A stretch of DNA of 64,000 nucleotides. Origin: Mytilus galloprovincialis (taxonomy: Eukaryota; Mollusca; Bivalvia; Mytilida; Mytilidae). The stretch is taken from assembly GCF_965363235.1 (NCBI RefSeq), contig NC_134851.1, positions 56,672,833 through 56,736,832 of the forward strand, given 5' to 3'. Below the pieces are notes generated by a model, which saw only the letters and a list, made by a program, of their open reading frames with translations, made no database searches and was not told the origin of the DNA. A program made the translations under genes and the position numbers. Shown piece by piece: positions 48,455 to 59,476 of the stretch. Each line of letters starts with the position of its first letter. Within the stretch, counting starts at the first letter, position 1.

Positions 48455-50239
48455 TTACGACGTAAGGAACATATCCGATATCATTTGTGAAACGGTTATT
48501 CCATAACGGTCAACCAACTCGTGATGGCGTCCGTAAAATTTACGAAGGGATGATTTCAACTTCACCATTTGGAACTCTTGGTTTAATAGCTTCCTTGTGA
48601 GCAGCAAACTTCTATCAAGAAAATCATGATAGGAAATGCAAGCACGGGAATATCGTATCAATTGGGAGATATATACCCCGTATGCAGGTGCTGCTGGAAT
48701 GTTGCTACTTAGAAATGGAAAGTTCACAATTGGAAAGCTGAAATCATCTCTTTTGTCGTAAAGTTTTGTTTTCAACCGACCCTCATTGTCAATTTCTAGA
48801 TGTAAGTCAAGATATGAAGCCGACTTAACTGTATCTGTAGTATCCTTTATCTCTAGTTCGATTGGATAGATGCGTTCCACATAGTCACCAAATTTTGAAT
48901 TATTTAGTGAAAGAACATCATCTATATAGCGGAAAGTAGAGTTAAAGGATATTGCTAACTTCTTATCTTTCTTCCTAAGAAGTTCCTGCATGAAGTCAGC
49001 CTCATAATAATAAAGAAACAAGTCGGCGAGTAGAGGGGCACAGTTTGTTCCCATTGGAATGCCGACAGTCTGTTGAAAAACACGTCCTCCGAACGTAACA
49101 AATATGTTGTCAATCAAGAAATCAAGCATCTTGATAATATCAGTTTCAGAGAATTTTTTGTTTGAATCAGAGTGATTCTTTACAAAGTAGGATTTATCCC
49201 TCCCTAAGACAAGATACTTGTATCTACGTTGGCCATTCTTTTTTATGAAGCAAAGTAATATCAACTCTTTCAATTTGTCTTTTAGTTTGGAATGTGGAAT
49301 ACTTGTGTACAGGGTAGAAAAGTCAAATGTTTTAATACTGTTACAAGATGAAAGAGAGTTAGATTGTATGTACTCTAAAAGATCTTTTGAATTTTTAAGT
49401 ATCCACATCTGATTCACGCCACCTCAAGAATAGGCAGTTTCACAATAACTTTGAAGCCCGTCTTTGATTGCTGATAAAATAGATGTTAATAATTTAGAAA
49501 GAGGTTTCGTGGAGCACTTGGAAGACCCAGCAATATACCGTTGTTTGTAAGGACACTTATGTAGTTTAGGTATCCAATACATTGATGGAAGATCCAGTTC
49601 TTCATCTTTGGTTGAAATTCCAAAGGAACATAGAACAGACCTATGATTATCCAGGAATTCCTCTTTGGTAAGTGTCGTGAGGGTATATGTTGAGTTACCA
49701 AGTGAATTGTCAATACCTAATTCGTTTATCAAGCAGTTGATGTAGTGACTTTTACACACAAAAACGATGTTATTTGGGGCTTTATCTGCAGGGACAACAA
49801 CATATTTGTCATGGAGGTCGGATAGGTGTTTTGCAACATTTGGGTCTTTAAAGATTGACGTAGCATGGTTATTGATGGACCCATTCAGTTTCTTAATTCT
49901 GATTTGTATCAACGACCTCACTGCCTTAATCCATTCGGAAAGAGTGTCTACGTCTTCCTTCTCGCGCTTAGCCCATTGCCTGGCATAATCCTCGACTGAA
50001 TCCATCAAAATTTTAAAGTTGTATTTCCAATTGATGGATTTAGGCTCACGATATTTGGGACCTTTCGATAACACATTTCGTAGAGAAGTGTTATTAACAA
50101 TGTTAAGGTCACCGGTAATAACGTGGCCAGCAGGATTATATGTGAATTTGGAACTAGCACAAGTGCAATCAGGAGGTTACACTACAGTCAAATATGACCT
50201 CAAATTGAATTTGCGGATACTTCAGGTTTTTTTATAGAC
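48455..50239 (-). pseudogene. Penelope-like reverse transcriptase element, main copy
   Basis: Two frames on the minus strand, 50074-49424 and 49417-48455, read continuously through one TGA at 49424-49426. The first has [18 protein letters not shown] and [20 protein letters not shown], the usual pre-palm region. The second has FDFSTLY (31-37), GIPMGTNCAPLLADLF (119-134), the catalytic YIDD box (164-167) and SASYLDLHLEI, then a thumb ending SQMISDMFLTS. A further in-frame part upstream ([15 protein letters not shown]) is cut by another stop (TAA). A C-terminal GIY-YIG endonuclease, standard in many Penelope-like elements, is absent. Assignment to the Penelope-like lineage is by motif style and could be wrong at family level. 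With two stops this copy is probably dead, although the polymerase core is intact. Confidence 0.75.
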
Positions 50240-51382
50240 AACAAATATGTTGTCAATCAAGAAATCAAGCATCTTGATAATATCAGTTTCAGAGAATTTT
50301 TTGTTTGAATCAGAGTGATTCTTTACAAAGTAGGATTTATCCCTCCCTAAGACAAGATACTTGTATCTACGTTGGCCATTCTTTTTTATGAAGCAAAGTA
50401 ATATCAACTCTTTCAATTTGTCTTTTAGTTTGGAATGTGGAATACTTGTGTACAGGGTAGAAAAGTCAAATGTTTTAATACTGTTACAAGATGAAAGAGA
50501 GTTAGATTGTATGTACTCTAAAAGATCTTTTGAATTTTTAAGTATCCACATCTGATTCACGCCACCTCAAGAATAGGCAGTTTCACAATAACTTTGAAGC
50601 CCGTCTTTGATTGCTGATAAAATAGATGTTAATAATTTAGAAAGAGGTTTCGTGGAGCACTTGGAAGACCCAGCAATATACCGTTGTTTGTAAGGACACT
50701 TATGTAGTTTAGGTATCCAATACATTGATGGAAGATCCAGTTCTTCATCTTTGGTTGAAATTCCAAAGGAACATAGAACAGACCTATGATTATCCAGGAA
50801 TTCCTCTTTGGTAAGTGTCGTGAGGGTATATGTTGAGTTACCAAGTGAATTGTCAATACCTAATTCGTTTATCAAGCAGTTGATGTAGTGACTTTTACAC
50901 ACAAAAACGATGTTATTTGGGGCTTTATCTGCAGGGACAACAACATATTTGTCATGGAGGTCGGATAGGTGTTTTGCAACATTTGGGTCTTTAAAGATTG
51001 ACGTAGCATGGTTATTGATGGACCCATTCAGTTTCTTAATTCTGATTTGTATCAACGACCTCACTGCCTTAATCCATTCGGAAAGAGTGTCTACGTCTTC
51101 CTTCTCGCGCTTAGCCCATTGCCTGGCATAATCCTCGACTGAATCCATCAAAATTTTAAAGTTGTATTTCCAATTGATGGATTTAGGCTCACGATATTTG
51201 GGACCTTTCGATAACACATTTCGTAGAGAAGTGTTATTAACAATGTTAAGGTCACCGGTAATAACGTGGCCAGCAGGATTATATGTGAATTTGGAACTAG
51301 CACAAGTGCAATCAGGAGGTTACACTACAGTCAAATATGACCTCAAATTGAATTTGCGGATACTTCAGTTTTTTTTATAGAC
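50240..51382 (-). pseudogene. Tandem 1,143-bp duplicate of the 5' part of the reverse transcriptase element
   Basis: It repeats 49097-50239 head to tail with an offset of exactly 1,143 bp. The only difference I see is G/T at the homopolymer near 50226/51369. It carries the same frames (51217-50567 and 50560 down) and the same TGA, but the polymerase is cut after LDFLIDNIF, before GIPMGT and YIDD. So it encodes no complete enzyme. The near-identity means the duplication is very recent or an assembly artefact. Confidence 0.8.
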
Positions 51383-51544
51383 TTCGTCTTGCTTTTTGGT
51401 TTTTTTTCTCACAAATATTACTGCTTCCATAGTATTATCTGTTGTTGTGTATTTCACTCTGGTTAATATCTATTACATTATAGGTTGTGTACCTATATCC
51501 CCCCTTTTTTCCTTGCAACGTACCACAAACTTCAAAACTATTCC

Positions 51545-51890
51545 ATATAAAAAAAGAAGATTTGATATGATTGCAAATGAGACAACTTTTCAAATGAGAC
51601 CAAATGAAACCTAAATTAACAGTTATAGGTCCCGTACGGGCTTCAACAATGAGTAAAATTCATACTGCATAGTCTGCAATTCCCGCAATGAATAATGTAA
51701 AACAAACGAAAAATCTAACGGCCTGATTGATGTACAAAATAACTAAGAAACAAACAAATATAGTATATAGAAACAAACGACAAACACTGCATTACCGTCT
51801 CGTGACTTGAAACAGACACATACAGAATGTGGCGGGGTTCAACCTTTTTAAAGGTGCGCCAACACTCCCCTAACTGGGGGGGGGGGGGGC
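51545..51890 (-). repeat. Family A near-full copy with G14 tract
   Basis: In reverse it matches 3175-3525: TATGATTGCAAATGAGACAA, ATGAGTAAAATTCATACTGC, AACGGCCTGATTGATGTACA, CAGAATGTGGCGGGGTTCAA, CCAACACTCCCCTAACTGGG. A run of 14 G lies at 51876-51889, where other copies have shorter G-runs. Confidence 0.7.
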
Positions 51891-51899
51891 TGGGACCGT

Positions 51900-52690
51900 G
51901 TGTACCAGTGCAACAAGCTTTATACCAAATCAACCGTTATCTCCATCATCTTCATTTTCATCAATCATCGCAAGACATGTTTTAATATTTCTACATATTT
52001 CACTCATGGCCACAGGTCTGCACATGAAAGGTTCTGCTCAAAGCAAACACGTTATTTTAAGTACAGACAATGTATTGTAGGAAGTCCGAAGACATTTGCT
52101 CCTTAACATACAAGCTTCAAACCAAGCCTATCAATTCATCCAAGATTTAACAGAGATCTAAAAGGGGGTTTATGAAGGTGTGATGACATCCATATGCTTG
52201 TCTGCAAAGATGCTGGGGAAACATTATACGAGACGTTCACACTATCTTGAATTCGCTCAATTTCATGGCTGGCAACACATTAGATAGCGTTACACTTTAC
52301 TTTAAGAAGCATAAAATCCATTGGCATTCAATGTTTCAACAAGGTGTTTTTAAACCAAACTCATGGTACATTTGTAAAGCCAATCCTAAATGAAAAGGAG
52401 TAAAAAGAAATTGGCCACACAAACGATTGACTCAACAATTGCTTACCATTTACGCAATTTTTCTGGTGCCGTTTCCTGAGAATAGTCTTGGCTGTATGCA
52501 GTATTTGCAGTAAATACAAAGGTATTGACTGAATTGAAGAAGGAAAAGACAATTCATCCGAAGTTAGGTATTCTTTTGTAGAGTTTCAATGTCTTTTCTA
52601 AGTATACTTGCAGCGGAACGAAATATCTGTCCGTTATTTGTGTTTATTATACTTCATGTCAAAATGCCAGATTTTGATTGGCTAATACGA
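51900..52690. other. Non-coding stretch, nothing recognised
   Basis: No motif-bearing frame, repeat or RNA gene is seen between the family A copy and the 73-bp tandem repeat. Confidence 0.45.
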
Positions 52691-52702
52691 GGGTGTCAAT
52701 CT

Positions 52703-52902
52703 ACTCTATTACCCTTCATGGAGACGCTTGATCAAGTGTGCGCTTTATTAAATACGACTCTATCCTATGACATATACTCTATCACCCTTCACAGGGACGC
52801 TTGATCAAGTGTGCGCTTTATTAAATACGAATCTATCCTTTGGCAAATACTCTATTACCCTTCACGGAGACGTTTGATCAAGTGTGCGCTTTATTAAATA
52901 CG
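52703..52902 (+). repeat. 73-bp tandem repeat, 2.7 units
   Basis: Units start at 52703, 52776 and 52849. Each reads ACTCTAT(T/C)ACCCTTCA, GGAGACG(C/T)TTGATCAAGT, GTGCGCTTTATTAAATACGA. The array is preceded by GATTTTGATTGGCTAATACG and followed 90 bp later by the hairpin at 52992, whose stem repeats CTCTATCACCCT. Confidence 0.85.
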
Positions 52903-52991
52903 GAAGGTTATGTACAAGATGTCATAGTTTATTACTTTGAATTTAAAATTTAATCGACAGTAATAACAGAACATTCAGTATAATAAATTAA

Positions 52992-53126
52992 ATAACACAT
53001 ACCTGAGAGGGTGATAGAGCAGATTGTTACCCCTCGAAAAGACATTGTCAACCTTGGCTTCGCCGCGGTTGACAATGTTTTCTCGGGGTAACAATCTGCT
53101 CTATCACCCTCTCAGCTATGTGTTAT
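52992..53126. repeat. Near-perfect hairpin, 60-bp arms, 13-nt loop
   Basis: The left arm, 52992-53053, starts ATAACACATACCTGAGAGGG and ends GACATTGTCAACC. The right arm, 53067-53126, starts GGTTGACAATGTTTTCTCGG and ends CTCAGCTATGTGTTAT. Only a few mismatches or bulges are present, and the loop is TTGGCTTCGCCGC. The stem contains AGGGTGATAGAGCAGATTGT, echoed by the CTCTATCACCCT in the adjacent 73-bp repeat, so both probably belong to one element. Confidence 0.85.
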
Positions 53127-53129
53127 CTA

Positions 53130-54340
53130 TATACTATTACAGTTGACATTGAGATTTTGAGGTCAGTTTTCAATTGACTAGCAGCTGATATGGCATCTCA
53201 AATAGTTATTTTGCTACTAAATATTATGTTATACTTGCCTTGAACTTCTTGAAGTTGTGAATTTCTATAGAAACCAATGAGTTTAGACTGCATTTTACAC
53301 GTAGAATATTTTAAATTAGAATCAGCCGGAAGGAAAGATCTATATTTATCAAGTAACGATGTCATGCGGAATAACCATTAGATCGTTGTCAATAGCCAAA
53401 ATAAAATTAGCAAAAGCGGTATCGTGATCTGAGATGTCTGCTTCCACGGGTTTGGATTTTTTTTTTTTCGTTTTTAGCAAATAATTTGTAATTGCAAATA
53501 AAATGACCGAGTGCTTGAAGTTTAAAAGATTGACGGGAAACTATTTTAACTTTAACTTTATCTGACACGGATAAAACATTCTTAATACGCTCATCTGAGT
53601 CAAACTTGAGTAGTTTTTTGCATATTAAGCATTGCATAAAATTTAACGACTGTTGTCTTATCTTTGGACTTAATGTGCAGCAAGTTGCAACGGACTTGAC
53701 ATATCACGGAATATTTACTGAAACTATCCGTTTATTATTTTGATCTTACAATAAGACTTTTCTGACAAAGTATATTTGATGTTTTATAACCAAAAACAGA
53801 GAATATAAACATAAACAAACAAAGTATGTGGCATATATCAGTGCACTTTAATTGAAAATATGTGTATATAATAGCGAAAAAGGTAGTAATTTCATATATC
53901 AGTTGAGAGAAAATTATTGACTAAAACACAAAATGTGACGGAAGGCAAGTGATTAAGTTCCGTGTTGAAATTGAAGTGTTTTACTCCATTCTTTTTCCAT
54001 TGATTTCTTAAGGTTTTTTTTCATATTTTGGTTCCAAAATTTCTATCACTTATTAGTTTTATGAAATACTAATTGCCTAACATATTATGGGATAATTTTT
54101 ATTACTACTATGAAGAAAAAACTAAAGTTTGTGTCTGAATTTGCAATAAAAATTACCTCAATTTTAAACAGTCCAAACTTCGCAAATTTTATAGATTAAA
54201 ATAAAATAAAATACTGAATTGAATATTTTGACATATAAAAATAGCTTCAGGAAAAAGTATTTCAATTAAATGTAAGTAAACATACACAAATTTTCATTTT
54301 GAAAAAGGGGGGTTGAAACTCTCCAATATACTACTAGTCA
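53130..54340. other. Non-coding stretch, nothing recognised
   Basis: AT-rich; the 76-codon frame at 53637-53407 (minus) has no recognisable motif. No repeat is shared with the rest of the window. Confidence 0.45.
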
Positions 54341-54349
54341 TTAAAACGA

Positions 54350-54510
54350 CTTTTTAGAAAAATGTGACCGTACGAAATTCTGACGACAGGGCAAAAACTA
54401 AAGAGGACATATTTGTCTTTAAGTTAAGACCATATTTAGCCGTGTGTTATTTGGGGAGATTAAACTCGCGATCTAGACGACTTTTTACACTTCTGTCACC
54501 GCACTATAAA
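54350..54510 (-). repeat. Inverted-pair repeat, copy 2 (partner 47640-47800)
   Basis: Read in reverse: TATAGTGCGGTGACAGAAGT, GAGTTTAATCTCCCC, GCCCTGTCGTCAGAATTTCG, GGTCACAT. It matches copy 1 in order with substantial divergence. Confidence 0.6.
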
Positions 54511-54611
54511 TTAGTATAATTAATCACAGTGACTATTGACTGGCGATAAGTATCGCTAAAGAAATGAAAATAAGGTTTTCATCTTTGATATGTCGTCATA
54601 GTAATAATCTA

Positions 54612-54718
54612 TTTGTTACGGGTGTGGACCCCCTGTTTTGAACAATCAATGCATTTGAATAAGGACATATTGCTGGAACCCCCCGTTTTAAAATGTCTGG
54701 ATCCGCCCTTAGGATTAA
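54612..54718. repeat. GGCGGATCC repeat (family C), diverged copy
   Basis: GGTGTGGACCCCCTGTTTTG, AATCAATGCATTTGAAT and GGAACCCCCCGTTTTAAAAT, ending in CTGGATCCGCC. The left end has lost the GGCGGATCC motif. Confidence 0.6.
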
Positions 54719-55301
54719 ATTTTGTATTAACACCAGACGGCCGTTTCATCAAAATTATGGCTAGTTTATACGGCCATAACTAAGGCCATAAACATATTAT
54801 TGACTAGTTTTGGTACTCGATGAACATCGTTTTCAATATCCTCTCAGTGACGTCGATGATAATAAGATATAACGCCTATCTAGTACACCAAAATGTTAAA
54901 TGTTTATATGTATCAAGTTAAACAACAAATGAGGAACGGTGTAATATAATACCCGTAGCCCATTCACAACACCACAATTTACACGACAGAAATAAAATAA
55001 CTTGAGTGTCAGTGCATTAAAACAAACTTAGTGTAGGCCGTCTTACGAACAAATAACCCATTTACATTGGAATTCATAAAAAAGGAATAAGAAATATAAG
55101 TGTCTTATTGAATAGTAACTTCGGTTTGACCACTGTCCTTAATTACTTTTCTCTGAATAAATACAGTCAGTAAAATTCTACCTACGTTAAAAAAATACCT
55201 TAATCTATAGAATGCTTGTCCGGCAGGATCGTATTGGCCGCCTTCCATAAAGCATAATGTGCCCATGTTACGAACACGTGAAACTATTGAACACAATATA
55301 C

Positions 55302-55551
55302 TAACTCGAGCGCACAAGTTGGTAACTCGTGCGCACAAGTTGTGTAACTTGTGCGCACAAGATAGTAACTCGTGCGCACAAGTTAGTAACTCGTGCGCGC
55401 AAGTTATGTAACTTGTGCGCACAAGATAGTAACTCATGCGCACAAGTTAGTAACTCGTGCGCGCAAGTTTGTAACTCGTGCGCGCAAGTTATGTAACTTG
55501 TGCGCACACGATAGTAACTCGTGCGCGCAAGTTTGTAACTCGCGCAAGTTG
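55302..55551. repeat. Array of 12 units, 21-22 bp, around TGTGCGCACA palindromes
   Basis: Units begin TAACT at 55302, 55323, 55345, 55366, 55387, 55409, 55430, 55451, 55472, 55494, 55515 and 55536. Spacings are 21,22,21,21,22,21,21,21,22,21,21. Two unit types alternate: TAACTTGTGCGCACAAGATAG (units 3, 6, 10, nearly self-complementary across CTTGTGCGCACAAG) and TAACTCGTGCGC(A/G)CAAGTT. The order gives a hint of a three-unit, 64-bp higher period. Cysteine- and histidine-rich frames on the minus strand are by-products. Confidence 0.9.
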
Positions 55552-55559
55552 TAATTATT

Positions 55560-56050
55560 TTTTTGCGTGGCACTCCAGGGCTTCCGTAAAATTGTACTTT
55601 TAAATTGCATATTGTAATTTTTTTTCTTATATTGGATTTGTTTTTCACTACATGTATAACATTATAATTTCAGGTTAGAATGCAAAACTGGTGAAGATGA
55701 AGGTTATAATTGTGATCATTGATTAATTTGAAGCAGATTTTGTTCTTAAGAGTGAAATAAAAAAAAAACAGAGGTGTGTTTTAGAAAGATTTCAACTACA
55801 CCTGTATTAACAAGACAACAAACATATTCATTGTATGACTGAGAGAGAAATGAATATAAGTCTAATTAAAGATTAGACTCTTAATTTTCTTTTTCTATTC
55901 ACACTTTTAAGTAGCTATATATAGCTATATTACCAAGCTCTAATTAGACTCATATTTATTTAACCCTCTTTCCAATTTATTTGCAATCTTTGGTAATCTT
56001 ATTCAATTACAATTTGGTGGTCCTTTGGTCAATGTATCTAGTGCTGACAG
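55560..56050. other. Non-coding spacer
   Basis: No gene. It includes a small TATATAGCTATATATAGC-type inverted stretch near 55912-55930 and AT-rich sequence. Confidence 0.45.
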
Positions 56051-56057
56051 TTCTTGT

Positions 56058-56365
56058 TGTTTTTTATGCCCCACCTACGATAGTAGAGGGGCATTATGTT
56101 TTCTGGTCTGTGCGTCCGTCCGTCCGTCCGTCTGTTCGTTCGTCCGTCTGTCCCGCTTCAGGTTAAAGTTTTTGGTCAAGGTAGTTTTTGATGAAGTTGA
56201 AGTCCAATCGACTTCAAACTTAGTATACATGTTCCCTATGATATGATCTTTTTAATTTTAATGCCAAATTAGAGGGTTAACCCCAATTTCACGGTCCACT
56301 GAACATAGAAAATGATAGTGCGAGTGGGGCATTCGTGTACTGGGGAAACATTCTTGTTGTTCGAC
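56058..56365 (+). repeat. Bivalve interspersed repeat with CGTC microsatellite (family D)
   Basis: TTTATGCCCCACCTACGATA, AGAGGGGCATTATGTTTTCT, then (CGTC)n at about 56106-56140, TCAACTTGAAGTCCAATCG-like text and a 3' part with AGTGCGAGTGGGGCATTCGT and ACATTCTTGTT. I recognise this as a widely dispersed bivalve repeat; the GGGGCAT motif occurs at both ends. The single copy here is non-coding. Confidence 0.65.
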
Positions 56366-56369
56366 TTTT

Positions 56370-57770
56370 AAGATATATGGTCCTAGGATAGGCAAAGGAT
56401 ATCGTATGTATGCAGATATCCCTGTCACATTGATCATTATGGTGTTTTTATAAGTAGTGTTGTTTATTTGTGTAAAATCAGGATCCCAAGTCATCTAAAA
56501 TTGCAATTGTCAAACAAATAAAACTTAATATGACCAAAAGAAACCAGAGTTTCACACTACTTACTTAGAACAAGGTCATACAGAATGAGAATGTGTTGGG
56601 CTTACACATACTGTAAGTGCTTAATTCTCCTGTAACTTGTGACGGTCTAACAGCTTAACATTTAAGAACAAACGGTTGACACACAGAAATTTCACCCTTA
56701 TAATAAATAAAAATATGTGGTAAGATTGCTAATGATTGAAAAAAGACATTTAACTCTCCACCAGAGACCAAATGAATCTACTGAAAAATAACTCATTTGT
56801 GTCCCTGCATGCAAAAGCTCTCAAGTCAATAAACCCTGAACATGGGCTGGTCTAAAAATCTCAATGGGAATAAGATGTGCTTCAGTTAATACAACCCGAT
56901 GCAGATGTTGGATTTTTAAAAGGGGTTTATGGAGGGGTCCCCAACCTAGACGAAGTTATAGTAGTGGAATCTGCAAAACCTGGACTGACCCTAAATGAAG
57001 CTTTAATTATAAAATTATCGACGTACGATTTATGGTTACATCACTGACTGCAGCTGGAAACAACAAATAAGAAAGATGAGTACGTATGTCAGCTTCTTAT
57101 AGTTCTTGTAACATGCTCAAATAAGCTTCTGTGTGAAATCTGTCCCATAAAGTTAATGGGACGTGTTTGTCAAGAAAAGGACATTTGTTTTAACAAAGAA
57201 AATATGAGTGTCTGCATCTTTGGTTGATATACAAAAACAAAACATTTAGCACGCCTATGACAAATGTATGAGTTTTAATTTTATGATGTCCTCTTTCTTG
57301 AAAGAATTGACGGGGGAGTGAATTGGAAACTCCTAATTCCTGTATCCGTATTGTTTAATAAATTCACGATATTGAAAGCCGTTTCGTCGGCAGCGAACCG
57401 TCAACGATAACATTTCCTGGAGTAACACCAGCGTATATATACATGATATATAGATAGCTATTACAATGTGTAGGAAACAACTAATGAATAGAGCTATTCT
57501 TGATATAATGGTATATATATTTTTTCAAACTCCAAAAGGCATATATAATCTGATTCTTAATTTAGAGGTATTAATATTAAAGAAACATATTATAAACGGT
57601 TCCCATGGCCAGAGACATGTGTGTATATATGTCTCTGCCATATGGCCACCTGTTTCTTATGTCATAGCTTCAAATTGTCATAATTTAAAAAAAAAAAAAA
57701 TCATCAAAAATTTGCAATCCAGATTTAATAAATATGTACAAATTATTGAACCAAGGACACAATATATATG
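56370..57770. other. Non-coding stretch
   Basis: No motif-bearing frame. It contains a short hairpin near 57603-57644 (CCAGAGACAT / ATGTCTCTG) and nothing else recognised. Confidence 0.45.
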
Positions 57771-57777
57771 TATATAA

Positions 57778-57965
57778 GCCCTGGTGGTCGTGTGGTCTAG
57801 CGGGACGGCTATGTACAGTGCAGGTGATTAGGGATCGCAATATCTCAGTAGCATGGGTTCGAATTCCAGCGAGTGAAGAACAAAAGCAAATTTACAGATC
57901 TAACATTGTTGGGTTGATGTTTAGACGAGTTGTTACTTGTATATATATTTTGTCACTCTAAATTG
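57778..57965 (+). repeat. tRNA-derived SINE
   Basis: The head resembles a tRNA gene. It starts GCCCTGGTGGTCGTGTGGTC, with an A box TGGTCTAGCGG, and has a B box GGTTCGAATTC about 50 bp later, followed by CAGCGAGTGAAG. A non-tRNA body follows (AACATTGTTGGGTTGATGTT, AGACGAGTTGTTACTTGTAT) up to about 57962, where a GGCGGATCC element begins. The head does not fold as a clean cloverleaf and has no CCA context, so it is a SINE and not a working tRNA. Confidence 0.65.
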
Positions 57966-57984
57966 TGCCTTGATCCGCCTATGC

Positions 57985-58130
57985 TGATCAGGGGCGGATC
58001 CAGAATTTTTCCTAAGGAGGGCCCGCTGACTGACCTAAAGGGGGGGGGGCTCCAGTCATGCTTCAATGATTCCCTATAATCAACCAAATTTTTCCAACGA
58101 AAGGGGGGCCTGGATCCGCCTATATGCTGA
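57985..58130. repeat. GGCGGATCC repeat (family C)
   Basis: Starts CAGGGGCGGATCCAGAATTT and ends GGCCTGGATCCGCCTATATG, so the ends are inverted. It has internal runs of G and CCAGTCATGCTTCAATGATT. Confidence 0.7.
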
Positions 58131-58401
58131 TTCAGTGAAAAATGCTGACGATAAAGTAGCCAACTTGCATGAAAACTATATATATATGAGAGGTTCTTCC
58201 CTAAATTAATATTGGACTGGTTTTCAGTGCAGGATAATAATACACAATTTCTATTATGTCCAACCTCTGTATACTCGCATTATTCATAAACATTCTGGAA
58301 TCTTCTAGTTTTTATTTCAAGTTTGTCAATACTGTGATTTAAAAAGAACAGAAATACGGAAAGATCATCATGTGAATAATGTAAGAATAAAATATAAGTC
58401 A

Positions 58402-58525
58402 GTGGCGGATCCAGCCATTTTAAAAAGGAGGGGTTCCAACTATATGCTCCCATTCAAATGCATTGATCGGCCAAAAAAGGGGGGGGGTTCCAACCCCCGG
58501 AACCCCCTGGATCCGCCACTGGAAG
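58402..58525. repeat. GGCGGATCC repeat (family C)
   Basis: AGTGGCGGATCCAGCCATTT at the left end and CTGGATCCGCCACTGG at the right form clear inverted termini of about 14 bp. The interior (CATTCAAATGCATTGATCGG, CCAACCCCCGGAACC) matches 41279-41430. Confidence 0.75.
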
Positions 58526-59476
58526 TTTTGATTTAATAATATTGCAGATAGAGCTAGCTATTATCTGAGGCTATATAATTTGGTGACACTCTCAGAGCCT
58601 TTATATATAATTATATTATAATACCACTTCACGCGGAGTCCCTTTTTATTAATATCCAACACATTTTGACAATGTTTGATGACTTACACCAAATCACATT
58701 ATTTGGTCATTGTTTTTTGTGGACTGGCGGGGGATCATTTTCAAGTTTAAAAGGCTTTCCAATGCAGTATTATTGATATCTATAAGACTGATATTTTTAC
58801 AATCATTTACAAAAAGGCTTAAAAAATTGTAACAGTTTCAGCAAATCAATGAGGATTCCGCAAGTGTTACACATGATACATGATATCCTAAATCAATATC
58901 ATGCATGTGACAGCCCCGACAGTTTATTTCTCCGGTGAAAAAAAAAAGGCGTATTTGTTACAGAAAAACTGGTTTAAATAAAAAATTAAAAAAAAAAAAG
59001 TAAATTTCTTCCTGAATATAAATTCATTTTCAATTAATTTAACTCGATTAATGAAATATGTATATCGGTATACTACTGTATTCTGAATTTAACGAATCAA
59101 ACCAATTTAAATTCATTTTCAATTAATTTAACTCAATCCCCCTCCCCCCCTTTTTTAGTTTTTATATTACACGTAGAAAACACTCTAAGTGAGTGCATTC
59201 GTGTGCTAGCACATGTTTGTTATCCTATTTTGGGAGTGTAGAAGAAGACCCCAAATAACCGATCAAGGGTTCATACACTTATCAAAATAAAACACAAAAA
59301 ACTTTAAGCCAATCGAACTAGCAGGATAATTTATCGGTATGTTCGGACTGTATGTTTATTTGTTATGTAAAATCTAGATATTTCCGAAATAAAGCCGCCA
59401 TTGTCTGAATATCATCTGAAGCGAGTTAGGCTCCCCTCTCTATGATTTCCCCTGGTATATTTTTGTTCAATGACAA

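Noticed and set aside
55105..55648. Cys/His-rich minus-strand frames with a 7-residue period
   Set aside because: They come from the 21-22-bp array; the 22-bp units shift frame, which argues against coding selection.
57778..57850. Possible functional tRNA gene
   Set aside because: A and B boxes are present, but the cloverleaf is not clean and a SINE body follows, so it is called a SINE.
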